DNA from: Zhihengliuella flava
GTDB lineage: Bacteria; Actinomycetota; Actinomycetes; Actinomycetales; Micrococcaceae
Length of the DNA stretch: 64,000 bases
Direction: 5' to 3'
NCBI RefSeq assembly: GCF_015751895.1
Contig: NZ_JADOTZ010000001.1
Location: 806,001-870,000, forward strand
In this document: positions 27,664 through 35,630 of the stretch, in pieces
Position numbering within the stretch: the stretch's first letter is position 1
Layout of the letters: the number at the start of each line of letters is the position of its first letter
The notes under the pieces: generated by a model
Databases searched by the model: none
Told to the model about the DNA's origin: nothing
Seen by the model: the letters and a program-made list of their open reading frames with translations, nothing else
Program-made: the position numbers and the translations under genes

Positions 27664-27742
27664 TGCTCGCTCCCCATCTCTCACCGCCCCGATAGCGCAG
27701 GGCGCCAGGGCGGACTGGTTCGGGTGGTCCGGCCACGGCCGC

Positions 27743-27760
27743 GAGGCCGAAACCGGCCTC
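27743..27760 (-). promoter_or_regulatory. Hairpin in the phoH leader
   Basis: 7-bp stem with 4-nt loop (GAGGCCG/CGGCCTC), about 80 nt before the phoH start. Confidence 0.35.
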
Positions 27761-27818
27761 CCTGTGTGGGTGCGAGCGCGATGGTGAAATCCATGCTCTT
27801 CCAGGTGGCGTGTCCGGT

Positions 27819-27840
27819 GAGGCGGCGGGCTTGCCGCCTC
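27819..27840 (-). promoter_or_regulatory. GC-rich hairpin at the start of the phoH leader (or uppS terminator)
   Basis: 8-bp stem GAGGCGGC/GCCGCCTC with 6-nt loop, just downstream of the predicted phoH start site. It could also stop transcripts coming from uppS. Confidence 0.4.
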
Positions 27841-27848
27841 TGAGGCCC

Positions 27849-27871
27849 ACGCTAATCACATGGTTGTGATT
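27849..27871 (-). promoter_or_regulatory. Candidate phoH promoter with palindromic operator
   Basis: Minus strand: -10 TAGCGT (27854-27849). Directly upstream, AATCACA (27854-27860) and TGTGATT (27865-27871) form a perfect 7-4-7 palindrome between the expected -35 and -10. No good -35 is visible. The remainder of the 291-bp gap 27664-27954 holds the leader hairpins and no gene. Confidence 0.4.
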
Positions 27872-27954
27872 TTCCTAGAGCGCGGGGCATTAATTCTCGG
27901 TGAACGCGAACGACGCGACGCACGGAGAGCCCCTTGGCCGGCCGGGTGCGCAGG

Positions 27955-28728
27955 TCAGGATCCGAAGCGCCGCTGCCGCCGGGCGTAGTCTCGCAGGGCG
28001 CGCAGGAAATCGACTTTTCTGAAATCGGGCCACAGGGCCTCGCAGAAATAGAACTCGCTGTAGGCGGACTGCCACGTCATGAACCCGGAGAGCCGTTGCT
28101 CCCCGGAGGTACGGATCACGAGGTCCGGATCCGGTTGGCCGCGCGTATAGAGGTACTTCGAGATGTCGTCGATATCCAAGGCGTCGGCAATCTGTGCCGC
28201 CGTCTTGCCTTCCGCCGCCTCGGTCCTCAGGTGCTCGCGGATGGCATCCACAATTTCCCGGCGTCCGCCGTAGCCAACAGCCATGTTGACCACCAGCCCC
28301 GTCCCGTCACTGCTGCGATCAGCGAGTGCGCACAACTTACTGGACAGATGCTCGGGCAGCAGCTCGAGTGCGCCCACGGGGTGGATCTTGCGCTCCGGCG
28401 TCTGGCCCAGCCGGTCGAGGAGATTGGCGATGACTTCAATCAGCTGCTCAATCTCTTCGGCGGATCGCTTCATGTTGTCCGTGGACAACATGTAGAGCGT
28501 GACGGCCTGAATGCCGAGGTCCTCGCACCACGTGAGGAACTGCAGAATGTTGTCCGCGCCCGCCTGATGCCCGTGAGCGGTCGGCGCCCCTGCCAATTTG
28601 GCCCAGCGCCGGTTACCATCAACCATCATGCCGATGTGCCGGGGCAATTTATCCGCCGGAAGTTCGCGGGTCAGGAACTTCGTCAGCCGCCGTTCGTAGT
28701 ACCGGTAGAGGACCGTAGGGAGCTTCAC
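27955..28728 (-). CDS. uppS: cis-Prenyltransferase (isoprenyl/undecaprenyl diphosphate synthase family)
   Basis: Builds cis-polyprenyl diphosphates from isopentenyl diphosphate, the lipid carriers for wall glycans. About 257 aa. MMVDGNRRWAK holds the catalytic Asp, GHQAG follows, and RTSGEQRLSGFMTWQSAYSEFYF is the family signature. Chain length cannot be told: the mycobacterial homolog in this neighbourhood (Rv1086) makes short Z,E-farnesyl diphosphate, while other homologs make undecaprenyl or decaprenyl products. GTG 28728 has a strong GGAAGGAGG site. Confidence 0.93.
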   Translation of the reverse strand: MKLPTVLYRYYERRLTKFLTRELPADKLPRHIGMMVDGNRRWAKLAGAPTAHGHQAGADNILQFLTWCEDLGIQAVTLYMLSTDNMKRSAEEIEQLIEVIANLLDRLGQTPERKIHPVGALELLPEHLSSKLCALADRSSDGTGLVVNMAVGYGGRREIVDAIREHLRTEAAEGKTAAQIADALDIDDISKYLYTRGQPDPDLVIRTSGEQRLSGFMTWQSAYSEFYFCEALWPDFRKVDFLRALRDYARRQRRFGS

Positions 28729-28771
28729 GGCGCCTCCTTCCACTCCTGCCGCGCCATGGGATGTGACCACC

Positions 28772-28777
28772 ACGCTA
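28772..28777 (-). promoter_or_regulatory. -10 element of uppS
   Basis: TAGCGT on the minus strand. Initiation about 7 nt on would leave a leader of roughly 37 nt containing the strong ribosome binding site, a contrast with the leaderless genes nearby. Confidence 0.4.
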
Positions 28778-28835
28778 CCGTGCCCACCGGCCCGTCAGTG
28801 GCGGCCGCGCGCTGCGTGACCGGCACAACAGCATG

Positions 28836-28849
28836 TTACTCGTTAGTAA
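28836..28849. promoter_or_regulatory. Palindrome TTACT-N4-AGTAA in the hemolysin III promoter
   Basis: TTACT (28836-28840) and AGTAA (28845-28849) flank CGTT, just before the -10 at 28852. It looks like a TetR-type operator; no TetR gene lies in the window. Confidence 0.3.
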
Positions 28850-28851
28850 GT

Positions 28852-28857
28852 TAGGCT
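28852..28857 (+). promoter_or_regulatory. -10 element of the hemolysin III gene (leaderless)
   Basis: TAGGCT, 6 nt before ATG 28864. Confidence 0.5.
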
Positions 28858-28863
28858 TCATTC

Positions 28864-29616
28864 ATGCACAACACCGTCGCGTCGCCGGCCTCCTCCCCGG
28901 CTCCACGGCACCGCCGCCGCCCCCTCAGCACGGCCACCGCACGCCGCCTGCGCGCCAAACTCAAACTCGCCACCATCAACTTGGACGAGTTCAAGCCGCG
29001 CCTGCGGGGCTGGATCCACGCCGGCATGGTGCCCATCGCACTCGCTGCTGGCATCGTGCTCATCGCCCTGGCCCCCGGCACGGTCGGCAAGGTGACCACC
29101 AGCATTTACGCGGTCACCGGCCTGCTCCTCTTCTCCGTCTCGGCGGTGTATCACCGCGGCAACTGGTCGCCGCGGGTGCGGATGATCCTCAAGCGGCTGG
29201 ATCACACCAACATCATGCTGATCATCGCCGGTAGCTACACGCCGCTGGCCGCGTTCCTCCTCCCGGAGCAGAAAGCCACGTGGCTGCTGGCCGGGGTCTG
29301 GATCGGCGCCATCGCGGGCATCATCTTCCGGCTGTTTTGGACCAACGCCCCGCGCTTCCTCTACGTGCCCGTGTACATCATTCTGGGCTTGGCCGCCCTG
29401 CTGTTCATCGGGGACTTCTTCGCGGCCTCCGTGCCCGCCGCCGTCCTGATCTGCGCCGGCGGCGCCGCGTATATCGCTGGCGCTGTGTTCTACGCGCTCA
29501 AGCGCCCCAACCTGCACTTGGAGTGGTTCGGCTTCCACGAGCTGTTCCACGCCTTCACGGTCGGCGGGTTCGTCTGCCACTACATCGCGATCATGTTCGC
29601 CGTGCTCGGCGCCTAA
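28864..29616 (+). CDS. trhA: Hemolysin III / PAQR family membrane protein
   Basis: 250 aa seven-helix membrane protein of the PAQR/hemolysin III (TrhA) family, linked in other bacteria to membrane fluidity control. A basic cytoplasmic N-terminus of about 50 residues leads to [18 protein letters not shown]. The metal-site motifs are AVYHRGNW with [26 protein letters not shown], and the C-terminal [16 protein letters not shown] with three His. The last 26 bp overlap the convergent DUF255 gene. It is leaderless, and a possible operator lies in its promoter. Confidence 0.93.
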   Translation: MHNTVASPASSPAPRHRRRPLSTATARRLRAKLKLATINLDEFKPRLRGWIHAGMVPIALAAGIVLIALAPGTVGKVTTSIYAVTGLLLFSVSAVYHRGNWSPRVRMILKRLDHTNIMLIIAGSYTPLAAFLLPEQKATWLLAGVWIGAIAGIIFRLFWTNAPRFLYVPVYIILGLAALLFIGDFFAASVPAAVLICAGGAAYIAGAVFYALKRPNLHLEWFGFHELFHAFTVGGFVCHYIAIMFAVLGA

Positions 29617-31762
29617 CCGCCTCCAACTGCTCCACGCTCTCCACCGGCGCCGCGCACACGTGACCGTGGCACAGATACGCGCGCAGCTCCCCCTTCGGTC
29701 CGGCGGGTTTCTCCCGGCCCAGCGCAGGACCAGCGTCGACGACGTCGGGGCTCGCCCACGCCGTGATCCCCGCCAGGGCGGCCCAACGCAGGCATGCTCG
29801 GCGCTCGTGCGCGTGGCCTCCGACGACGGCCAGGCTCGCGGCGCGCTCGAGCCGGACGTCGACGGCCAAGGCGGTCCCGAAGGACGACGGCGCCCGGGAG
29901 CCGAAGCGGCGGGCGTGAGCCACCAGCCGCGCCGCCTCGCGTTCCGCCTCTGCGTCAGCATCAAAGGCCCCCTGCGCCGCGCGAGCCGACGCGTAGAGCG
30001 CCACCGGGCTCGGCGTCGCTGAATCAACCACCTCAAGCCCGGCGCGGCCGCCGCGGGCGGACCGCAGCAGGCTGTTGTCCGGCCCGTCGGCGAGGTCGAG
30101 TCCGCTCAGGCCGAACTGGCCGCAAGCGGCCTCCAGCACGTGCCCTGCGCGCTCGCTCCAGACGTGTGCGCCCGGCCGCCCCTGGCCCGCGTCGCTCGCA
30201 TGCGTAGCAACCGCTTGGAAAGCCAGCGCCAGACCGGCGTAGTCCTCCAGCATTCCGCCGGCCCGGCGATAGGCCAGGCGGCGCACCCGGAAGCACTGCG
30301 GGTCCACGTGGTCGTGCCACAGGTACTGGGCCACCGCGGCCGCGATGCGGTTCCACTCCGGCTCTCCCAGCAGCGTTCCCGCCTCGGCCAGCGCCGCAAC
30401 AGCGAGCCCATTCCAGCTGGCCACGACCTTTTCGTCGCGCGCTGGGTGCGGACGACGCGCCCGCGCGTCACGCAGGGCCGGCAGGACCGCGTCCCACGCG
30501 GCCCACTGCGCGCCGCTCGGCGGGGCTGCGAACGCCACCGTGGCGGCGACGTCGTCCGCGGGCCGGCCGGCGGCGGTGGGCGCGTCGGGACTGCGCCCGT
30601 CGACCAGCGGTTCAAGGGTGAGCCAGTGCTCGCCGGCCAAGGCACGCAGCTCGCTCCGACTGAACAGGTAGGTGCCGCCTTCGACGCGGCGGCCCTCGAT
30701 CACCGTGTCCGCGTCCAATGAGGAGGCGAAACCGGCGGGCCGGCCCTCGCTGTCCCGCACGAGCAGCTCGCGGATGAGCCACTCGGCGGTGCCGCGGGCC
30801 GCGCGCAGAATCGCCTCCCGCCCGACGGCCTGGGGGCCGGTGACTCCGGAGGTGGCGGCGGCGAAGCGCGCCGTGTGGCGCAGCAGCGCGGCGTTGTCGT
30901 AGAGCATCTTTTCAAAGTGCGGCACGCGCCAGGCCTCGTCCACGCAGTACCGGGCGAACCCGCCCCCGACGTGGTCGTAGAGCCCCGAGGTGCTCAGCGC
31001 CGCCAGCGTCCGGCCCGCGAGCGCCTCGGCACGCGCGGCCAGGTCCGGGTTCGTCCCATCGTCCCCCGCCACGGTGAGGAGAAAATCGAGGACGCTGGAG
31101 GGCGGAAACTTCGGAGCCGGCGCGAAGCCGCCCGTGGGCCGCTCGTCCTGCTCCACCTGAGCGAGAACTCCGTCCCAAGCGGCGCGGGCGGCAGGCGACC
31201 GCCCGGAGGAATCGCTGCTCGCTTGCCCCACGTGAAGCCCTAAGAGGTCACGGGACGAGTCAGCGAGGCCGCCGAGGTAGTCGGCGAGGTGGCCGGCCTG
31301 TTCTTCGACCTCGGCACGGCGCTCAGTCCACGCCTCGTGCACGCCGGCGAGGACCTGGCCGAACGCGGGTAGTCCGTGCCGTGGCGTGGGCGGGAAGTAG
31401 GTGCCGGCGTGGAAGACACGCCCGTCCGGGAGGGCGAAGACGCTCAAGGGCCAGCCACCGTGGCCGGTCAGGGTTTGCGTGGCGGCCATGTACGCGGCAT
31501 CGACGTCCGGGTCCTCTTCCCGGTCCACCTTGATGGCCACGCAGTGGCGGTTAAGCGCCTCGGCGAGGTCCGCGTCGTCGAACACTTCGGCCGACATGAC
31601 GTGACACCAGTGGCAGGCCGCGTAGCCGATGGAGAGGAAGACGGGCACGTCCCGGCGCGCGGCTTCCGCGAAGGCCTCCTCGCCGTACGGCCACCAGTCC
31701 ACGTGCTGGTGGGCGTGGGCGCGGAGGTAGGCGGAACGTGCGTCCGTGAGTCGGTTGGCCAT
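29591..31762 (-). CDS. Thioredoxin-domain (DUF255/YyaL-like) protein
   Basis: About 723 aa. The N-terminal DUF255 thioredoxin-like domain has a CxxC at Cys50 and Cys53 ([10 protein letters not shown]) and [13 protein letters not shown]. An alpha/alpha barrel resembling N-acylglucosamine epimerases follows ([43 protein letters not shown]). The human relative is SPATA20; the enzymatic activity is unknown. Start: ATG 31762 lies 7 nt after CACAAT; ATG 31771 is three codons earlier. The 3' end overlaps the hemolysin III gene by 26 bp. Confidence 0.9.
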   Translation of the reverse strand: MANRLTDARSAYLRAHAHQHVDWWPYGEEAFAEAARRDVPVFLSIGYAACHWCHVMSAEVFDDADLAEALNRHCVAIKVDREEDPDVDAAYMAATQTLTGHGGWPLSVFALPDGRVFHAGTYFPPTPRHGLPAFGQVLAGVHEAWTERRAEVEEQAGHLADYLGGLADSSRDLLGLHVGQASSDSSGRSPAARAAWDGVLAQVEQDERPTGGFAPAPKFPPSSVLDFLLTVAGDDGTNPDLAARAEALAGRTLAALSTSGLYDHVGGGFARYCVDEAWRVPHFEKMLYDNAALLRHTARFAAATSGVTGPQAVGREAILRAARGTAEWLIRELLVRDSEGRPAGFASSLDADTVIEGRRVEGGTYLFSRSELRALAGEHWLTLEPLVDGRSPDAPTAAGRPADDVAATVAFAAPPSGAQWAAWDAVLPALRDARARRPHPARDEKVVASWNGLAVAALAEAGTLLGEPEWNRIAAAVAQYLWHDHVDPQCFRVRRLAYRRAGGMLEDYAGLALAFQAVATHASDAGQGRPGAHVWSERAGHVLEAACGQFGLSGLDLADGPDNSLLRSARGGRAGLEVVDSATPSPVALYASARAAQGAFDADAEAEREAARLVAHARRFGSRAPSSFGTALAVDVRLERAASLAVVGGHAHERRACLRWAALAGITAWASPDVVDAGPALGREKPAGPKGELRAYLCHGHVCAAPVESVEQLEAVRRRARRT

Positions 31763-31769
31763 GCCGCCC

Positions 31770-31775
31770 ATTGTG
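31770..31775 (-). promoter_or_regulatory. -10 element of the DUF255 gene (leaderless)
   Basis: CACAAT on the minus strand, 7 nt before ATG 31762. The same hexamer serves the DUF4245 gene. Confidence 0.35.
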
Positions 31776-31837
31776 GCAGCGTGATTGGCGCGTGACGAGG
31801 TCCTCGGCCACCGCGGACGACGGCGCCGCGGAACGCG

Positions 31838-32101
31838 TCAGGCCTTCGGCTGGTCCTCGCCGTCGCCGTAGCTGCGCTTGCCTTTTTCGACGAGCTCTTC
31901 CTGCCGCTGCTCCAGCTCACCGCGGTACCGCACCCGGCGGATCCGGCGCACCATGTCTCGAATCAAGAAGATCGCGGCAATCACGATGAAGGCGGTGGCC
32001 ACAAATCCAACGAATCCGGGGCCGATCTCGCGGGCGGCGTCACCCGTTGGCGCGTCCATTAGTGACGGGTCAGCCGAGGCGAGAACGTAGAGGAGATTCA
32101 C
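31838..32101 (-). CDS. Small single-pass membrane protein (Rv1083-like position)
   Basis: About 87 aa from GTG 32101. One transmembrane helix (GFVGFVATAFIVIAAIFLIRDM) is followed by a basic patch RRIRRVRYRGE and a charged tail, so the C-terminus should be cytoplasmic. Function unknown; a small membrane protein at this position between mca and the thioredoxin-like gene is also found in mycobacteria. The start is uncertain: an ATG at 32059 is possible, and the frame stays open to 32161, but there it runs into the mca terminator hairpin. Confidence 0.7.
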   Translation of the reverse strand: MNLLYVLASADPSLMDAPTGDAAREIGPGFVGFVATAFIVIAAIFLIRDMVRRIRRVRYRGELEQRQEELVEKGKRSYGDGEDQPKA

Positions 32102-32131
32102 GGCGGTCAGCGCTTTCTGTTGATCAATCTC

Positions 32132-32162
32132 AGTGCGGGAGCCCTGCTCGGGCTCCCGCACT
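32132..32162 (-). terminator. Terminator hairpin after mca
   Basis: Perfect 12-bp stem (32132-32143 with 32151-32162) and 7-nt loop, about 40 bp beyond the mca stop. Confidence 0.7.
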
Positions 32163-32204
32163 ATTGTACGCGCGAATTTCTACGCGCCGTCGAAACCTCG
32201 GGGC

Positions 32205-33140
32205 TCAGTCCCGTAGGCCGGAAAAGAGATCGTCCTCTGGCTCGTTCGGGTCCACCTCATACCCCTCGATCCGATGGCGCGCGAGGGTGAAGTCCTCCCA
32301 CGGGTAGTGCTCCGCAGCGATCTCATTGGGGACAGCGAAGAAGAACCCGTCCGGGTCGATCTGCGTCCGGTGGGACTTCAGCGCGGCGTCCCGGGTGGCG
32401 AAGTGGTCGCTGGAGAGCACCCGCGTGGTGGTCGGGTGATTCTTGACCCAAGCGAACATCGGCTGACCTTCGTTTTCCTGCATGAACTTGATGCGCTCGG
32501 CGTAGGGCGATTCCAGCCCGGCGTCGAGCATGCCCTGGTGCAGGGTGAGGAAACGGTCCGGTGAGAAGCCGCGGTCGTAGTAGACCTTGGACACGCTCCA
32601 AGCGTCGCCGAGCTCCGGCCGGAACTCCGGGTCGGCAGCCGCCTCGAACGCAAAGACGGACACGTTGTGGCACTGAATGTGGTCCGGGTGCGGGTAGCCA
32701 CCATTCTCGTCGTACGTGGTCATCACGTGCGGCTTGAACTCGCGAATGAGCTTGACCAGCGGCGCCGCGGCCCGCTCCACGGGCTGCAGGGCAAAGCAGC
32801 CCCCGGGCAGCGGTGGCAGGGGGTCGCCTTCCGGCAGGCCCGAATCCACGTAACCCAGCCAGCGGTGTTCAATGCCGAGCGCCTGCGCCGCCTCGGCCAT
32901 CTCCCGCCGGCGCACCCCCGGCAGGTCGCGGTGGGCATGGGCCAACTCTCCGACCGCCGCGTTGAGGATGTCGCCGCGTTCGCCGCCCGTGCAGGACGCC
33001 ACCATGACGCGCGCCCCCGCCTGAAGATAGGTGGCCATCGTCGCGGCGCCCTTGCTCGACTCGTCGTCCGGATGGGCATGCACCGCCAACATCCGCAGTC
33101 CTGTCGAATCGGGAACCGGTACCTTTCGAGAATTATCCAC
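32205..33140 (-). CDS. mca: Mycothiol S-conjugate amidase
   Basis: Zinc amidase that cleaves mycothiol conjugates of electrophiles, releasing the mercapturic acid for export. 311 aa. AVHAHPDDESSKGA (zinc site), TGGERGDILN and YPHPDHIQCHN are diagnostic; the overall length and KFMQENEGQPMFAWV-type C-terminus favour Mca over the related deacetylase MshB. Shows that the organism makes mycothiol. The GTG start at 33140 has GGGAG about 10 nt upstream; ATG 33092 has AGGA 6 nt upstream and is an alternative. Confidence 0.93.
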   Translation of the reverse strand: MDNSRKVPVPDSTGLRMLAVHAHPDDESSKGAATMATYLQAGARVMVASCTGGERGDILNAAVGELAHAHRDLPGVRRREMAEAAQALGIEHRWLGYVDSGLPEGDPLPPLPGGCFALQPVERAAAPLVKLIREFKPHVMTTYDENGGYPHPDHIQCHNVSVFAFEAAADPEFRPELGDAWSVSKVYYDRGFSPDRFLTLHQGMLDAGLESPYAERIKFMQENEGQPMFAWVKNHPTTTRVLSSDHFATRDAALKSHRTQIDPDGFFFAVPNEIAAEHYPWEDFTLARHRIEGYEVDPNEPEDDLFSGLRD

Positions 33141-33210
33141 GCGTCTGCGTCTCCCTCACGATGATGTGATCCGTCTAGTGGTGCCTGGCGGCCGCCGTCG
33201 CGGACGCCGC

Positions 33211-33228
33211 TACGTTACGGACAACGTA
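33211..33228. promoter_or_regulatory. Inverted repeat in the mca/DUF4307 divergent promoter region
   Basis: TACGTT (33211-33216) and AACGTA (33223-33228) with a 6-bp spacer, reaching into the -10 of the DUF4307 gene. Candidate operator only. Confidence 0.3.
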
Positions 33229-33232
33229 AACT
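33227..33232 (+). promoter_or_regulatory. -10 element of the DUF4307 gene (leaderless)
   Basis: TAAACT, 7 nt before ATG 33240. Confidence 0.5.
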
Positions 33233-33239
33233 AGTGCTG

Positions 33240-33665
33240 ATGACTTCCCGCACTGACACCTCCGGCACGTCCTCCAGCCTAGCCAATCGCTACGGGGCCC
33301 GGAAACGTGCCCTCGGCCAGCGCACCAAGACGGCGCTCATCGGCGGCGCGCTGGCGGTCGGCGTCGCCTTCGCCGCCTACGCGGGCGTCTCCAATTCCGC
33401 CACCATCACCCACAAGGACCTCTCCTTCTCCATCGACTCGGCCACCGAGGCCACGGTGACTTTCCAAGTCGAGAAGGATGCCGCCGCCACCGTGCAGTGC
33501 GGCGTGCAGGTGCTGGACGAAACGTACGCCGTCGTCGGCTTCACCACCGTGACTTTCCCAGCCACCGGCGATTCGGGCCGCGAGGCGCATCGTGAGACGG
33601 TGTCAGTCCGGACGGAGTATCTGGGTGTGTCCGGCACCGTGGAAAGCTGCTGGGAACTGACCTAA
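33240..33665 (+). CDS. DUF4307 domain-containing membrane protein
   Basis: About 141 aa. After a 30-residue basic N-terminus there is one transmembrane helix (TALIGGALAVGVAFAAYAGV), then a small extracytoplasmic beta domain (ITHKDLSFSIDSATEATVTFQVEKD) with two Cys (CGVQ and SCWEL) that could form a disulfide. DUF4307 has no known function. The gene stands between mca and greA as in mycobacteria (Rv1081c position). It starts at ATG 33240; a GTG two codons earlier is possible. Confidence 0.87.
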   Translation: MTSRTDTSGTSSSLANRYGARKRALGQRTKTALIGGALAVGVAFAAYAGVSNSATITHKDLSFSIDSATEATVTFQVEKDAAATVQCGVQVLDETYAVVGFTTVTFPATGDSGREAHRETVSVRTEYLGVSGTVESCWELT

Positions 33666-33731
33666 ATTTCCCTGCCCGACGTTGCCGGATGCCCACACGG
33701 GGTGATTTCGACACGTCGAATCAGCGATTCT

Positions 33732-33761
33732 TTGGGGACAGCCCCGGTCTCTGGCTAAGAT
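33732..33761 (+). promoter_or_regulatory. greA promoter
   Basis: TTGGGG (33732-33737), 18-bp spacer, TAAGAT (33756-33761). A TTCGAC-AC-GTCGAA palindrome lies at 33707-33720, just upstream of the -35. Confidence 0.5.
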
Positions 33762-33817
33762 ACTTCGAATGGTTCATGGGAATTTTCCGTGATCTATGAC
33801 ATATCAAGGAGAGACAC

Positions 33818-34309
33818 GTGTCTACGAACAACGAAGCCGCAGTGTGGCTCACGCAAGAGGCGTTTGACCGCCTGAGCGCTGAGCTCGAGCACCTGCAGGG
33901 TCCCGGCCGTCAAGAGATCGTGGACCGCATTGAACAGGCCCGTTCCGAGGGCGACCTGAAGGAGAACGGCGGCTACCACGCCGCGCGTGAGGAGCAGTCC
34001 AAGGCAGAAGGGCGCATCCTGTACCTGAAGGATCTGCTGGAAAAGGCCCATGTCGGCGAGGCGCCGAAGAACGACGGCACCGTGGAGCCGGGCACCCTCG
34101 TTGAGGCCACCATCGCGGGCGAAGAGACCACGTTCCTGTTCGGCAGCCGCGAGGTGGCTGGCGATTCGGACCTCGAGGTCTACAGCGAGAAGTCCCCCAT
34201 CGGCGCCGCGGTACATGGCGCCAAAGTGGGCGACACCCTGAGCTACGAGGCCCCGAACGGCCGCAAGATCGAGGTCAAGATCATCTCGGCCAAGCCGTTC
34301 ACCGGCTAG
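33818..34309 (+). CDS. greA: Transcription elongation factor GreA
   Basis: Stimulates RNA polymerase to cleave backtracked transcripts. 163 aa, normal length. The coiled coil contains the acidic tip ARSEGDLKENGGYHAAREEQ that reaches the active site, and the C-terminal FKBP-like domain ends with GAKVGDTLSYEAPNGRKIEVKI. GTG 33818 has a good ribosome binding site (AAGGAGAG). The gene has its own promoter and terminator, so it is probably monocistronic. Confidence 0.97.
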   Translation: MSTNNEAAVWLTQEAFDRLSAELEHLQGPGRQEIVDRIEQARSEGDLKENGGYHAAREEQSKAEGRILYLKDLLEKAHVGEAPKNDGTVEPGTLVEATIAGEETTFLFGSREVAGDSDLEVYSEKSPIGAAVHGAKVGDTLSYEAPNGRKIEVKIISAKPFTG

Positions 34310-34320
34310 GCACTCGTCCA

Positions 34321-34370
34321 AAACGACGGCGGGGCGGTCACCACCTACGGTGGCCGCCCCGCCGTCGTTT
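34321..34370. terminator. Bidirectional terminator between greA and ilvA
   Basis: 22-bp stem with one G-T pair (34321-34342 with 34349-34370), 6-nt loop, AAA/TTT at the base, so it fits both convergent genes. Confidence 0.85.
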
Positions 34371-34382
34371 CTGCTGCCTAGG

Positions 34383-35630
34383 CTAGAGCTTGACGACGAC
34401 GGGCTGGAAACCCTCCGCGCGCAGATTATTCAACACGGTCTCGGAGTGTTCGTGCCCCTTGGTCTCCATGTCGATGGTGATGGCCACGTCCCCCATCGAC
34501 AGCGAGCCCCCGATGCGCGTGTGGTCCACGCGGGTGACATTCGCATCCGATTCGGCGATGACCCGGGAGATGGTTGCGAGTTCGCCGGCCCGGTCGTCCA
34601 GCATCATCCGCACGGTCAGGTAGCGGCCGGCCACGGACAGGCCGCGCTGGATGACCTTGAGCATGAGCAGCGGATCGATATTGCCGCCGGACAACACCAC
34701 GGCCGTGCGCCGTGCGTCGATGCCCGCCTCGGCCAGCTTGTTTTCGAGCAGGGCCGCGACGCCCACGGCGCCGGCTGGCTCGACCACGAGCTTCGAGCGT
34801 TCGAGGAGGAACACCAAAGCTTGCGCGAGCGCGTCCTCAGACACCGTGACGACGTCGTCAACCAGCTCCTTGATCACCTGAAACGGCAGCTGCCCCGGGG
34901 TGCCGACGGCGATGCCATCAGCGATCGTTGAAACCTTCTCCAACGGGACCAGCGCATCGGCGGCGAGCGACGGCGGGTAGGCCGCGGCGTTTTCCGCCTG
35001 CACGCCGACCACGCGAATCTCACGTCCCAGCTCCCGCGCCCGCTCCTTAATGGCCGTAGCGACCCCCGCCAAGAGGCCACCGCCTCCGACGCCCATCACC
35101 ACGGTGTCCACGTCGGGTAGCTGGTCCAGGATTTCGAGGCCGATGGTGCCCTGCCCGGCGATGATGTCCACGTTGTCGAAGGGGTGAACAAACACGGCCC
35201 CGCTGGCGTCCGCGTAGCGTTTGGCCTCGGCGAGCGCCTCGTCCACATTGTGGCCGTGCAGGATGACCTCAGCGCCGTGGTCCTTGGTGGCCGTCAGCTT
35301 CGGCAGGGCGACCCCCAAGGGCATGTAGATGCGCGCACTGATGCCGAGGGCCCGGGCGGCCTGGGCCACGCCCTGAGCGTGATTGCCGGCCGAGGCCGCG
35401 ACGACCCCGCGCGCCTTCTCCTCGCTCGAGAGCCGTGCCATGCGCACGTAGGCGCCGCGCACCTTGAAGGAGCCGGCGCGCTGCAGGTTTTCACATTTAA
35501 GGAAGACCTCGTTCTCCGCCGTGCTCAGCGCGCGGGAGTGCTGAATCGGGGTCTTGTCCACGACGCCGTCGAGCAGCTCGGCGGCGCTGACCACATCAGA
35601 CAGCAGAACAGGCAGGGTGGTGTCAGTCAT
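34383..35630 (-). CDS. ilvA: Threonine ammonia-lyase (short form with ACT-like domain)
   Basis: PLP enzyme converting threonine to 2-oxobutanoate and ammonia. About 415 aa. The PLP lysine motif is GSFKVRGAYVRM, the phosphate loop is VGGGGLLAG, and SAGNHAQGVA is conserved. The last 80 residues (LTVRMMLDDRAGELATISRVI) form an ACT-like regulatory domain, one copy only, as in actinobacterial and TdcB-like enzymes rather than E. coli IlvA. The start codon overlaps the stop of the upstream AI-2E transporter gene by 8 bp; AAGAGAG lies upstream. Confidence 0.95.
   Translation of the reverse strand: MTDTTLPVLLSDVVSAAELLDGVVDKTPIQHSRALSTAENEVFLKCENLQRAGSFKVRGAYVRMARLSSEEKARGVVAASAGNHAQGVAQAARALGISARIYMPLGVALPKLTATKDHGAEVILHGHNVDEALAEAKRYADASGAVFVHPFDNVDIIAGQGTIGLEILDQLPDVDTVVMGVGGGGLLAGVATAIKERARELGREIRVVGVQAENAAAYPPSLAADALVPLEKVSTIADGIAVGTPGQLPFQVIKELVDDVVTVSEDALAQALVFLLERSKLVVEPAGAVGVAALLENKLAEAGIDARRTAVVLSGGNIDPLLMLKVIQRGLSVAGRYLTVRMMLDDRAGELATISRVIAESDANVTRVDHTRIGGSLSMGDVAITIDMETKGHEHSETVLNNLRAEGFQPVVVKL

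Noticed and set aside
27458-27859. Small antitoxin-like gene upstream of phoH (as in PhoAT-PhoH2 pairs)
   Set aside because: The open frame there overlaps 200 bp of phoH, starts upstream of the predicted promoter, has no ribosome binding site and looks like a shadow.
27854-27871. CRP/GlxR site at the phoH promoter
   Set aside because: The palindrome reads AATCACA-N4-TGTGATT, which is the opposite order of half sites from TGTGA-N6-TCACA.
28858-30036. A minus-strand 392-codon frame over the hemolysin III gene
   Set aside because: It is antisense to a gene with clear PAQR motifs and out of frame with the DUF255 gene; low-complexity shadow.
32062-32161. Longer N-terminus of the small membrane protein (start at 32161)
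   Set aside because: It would translate through the mca terminator hairpin at 32132-32162 and add a non-conserved-looking stretch.
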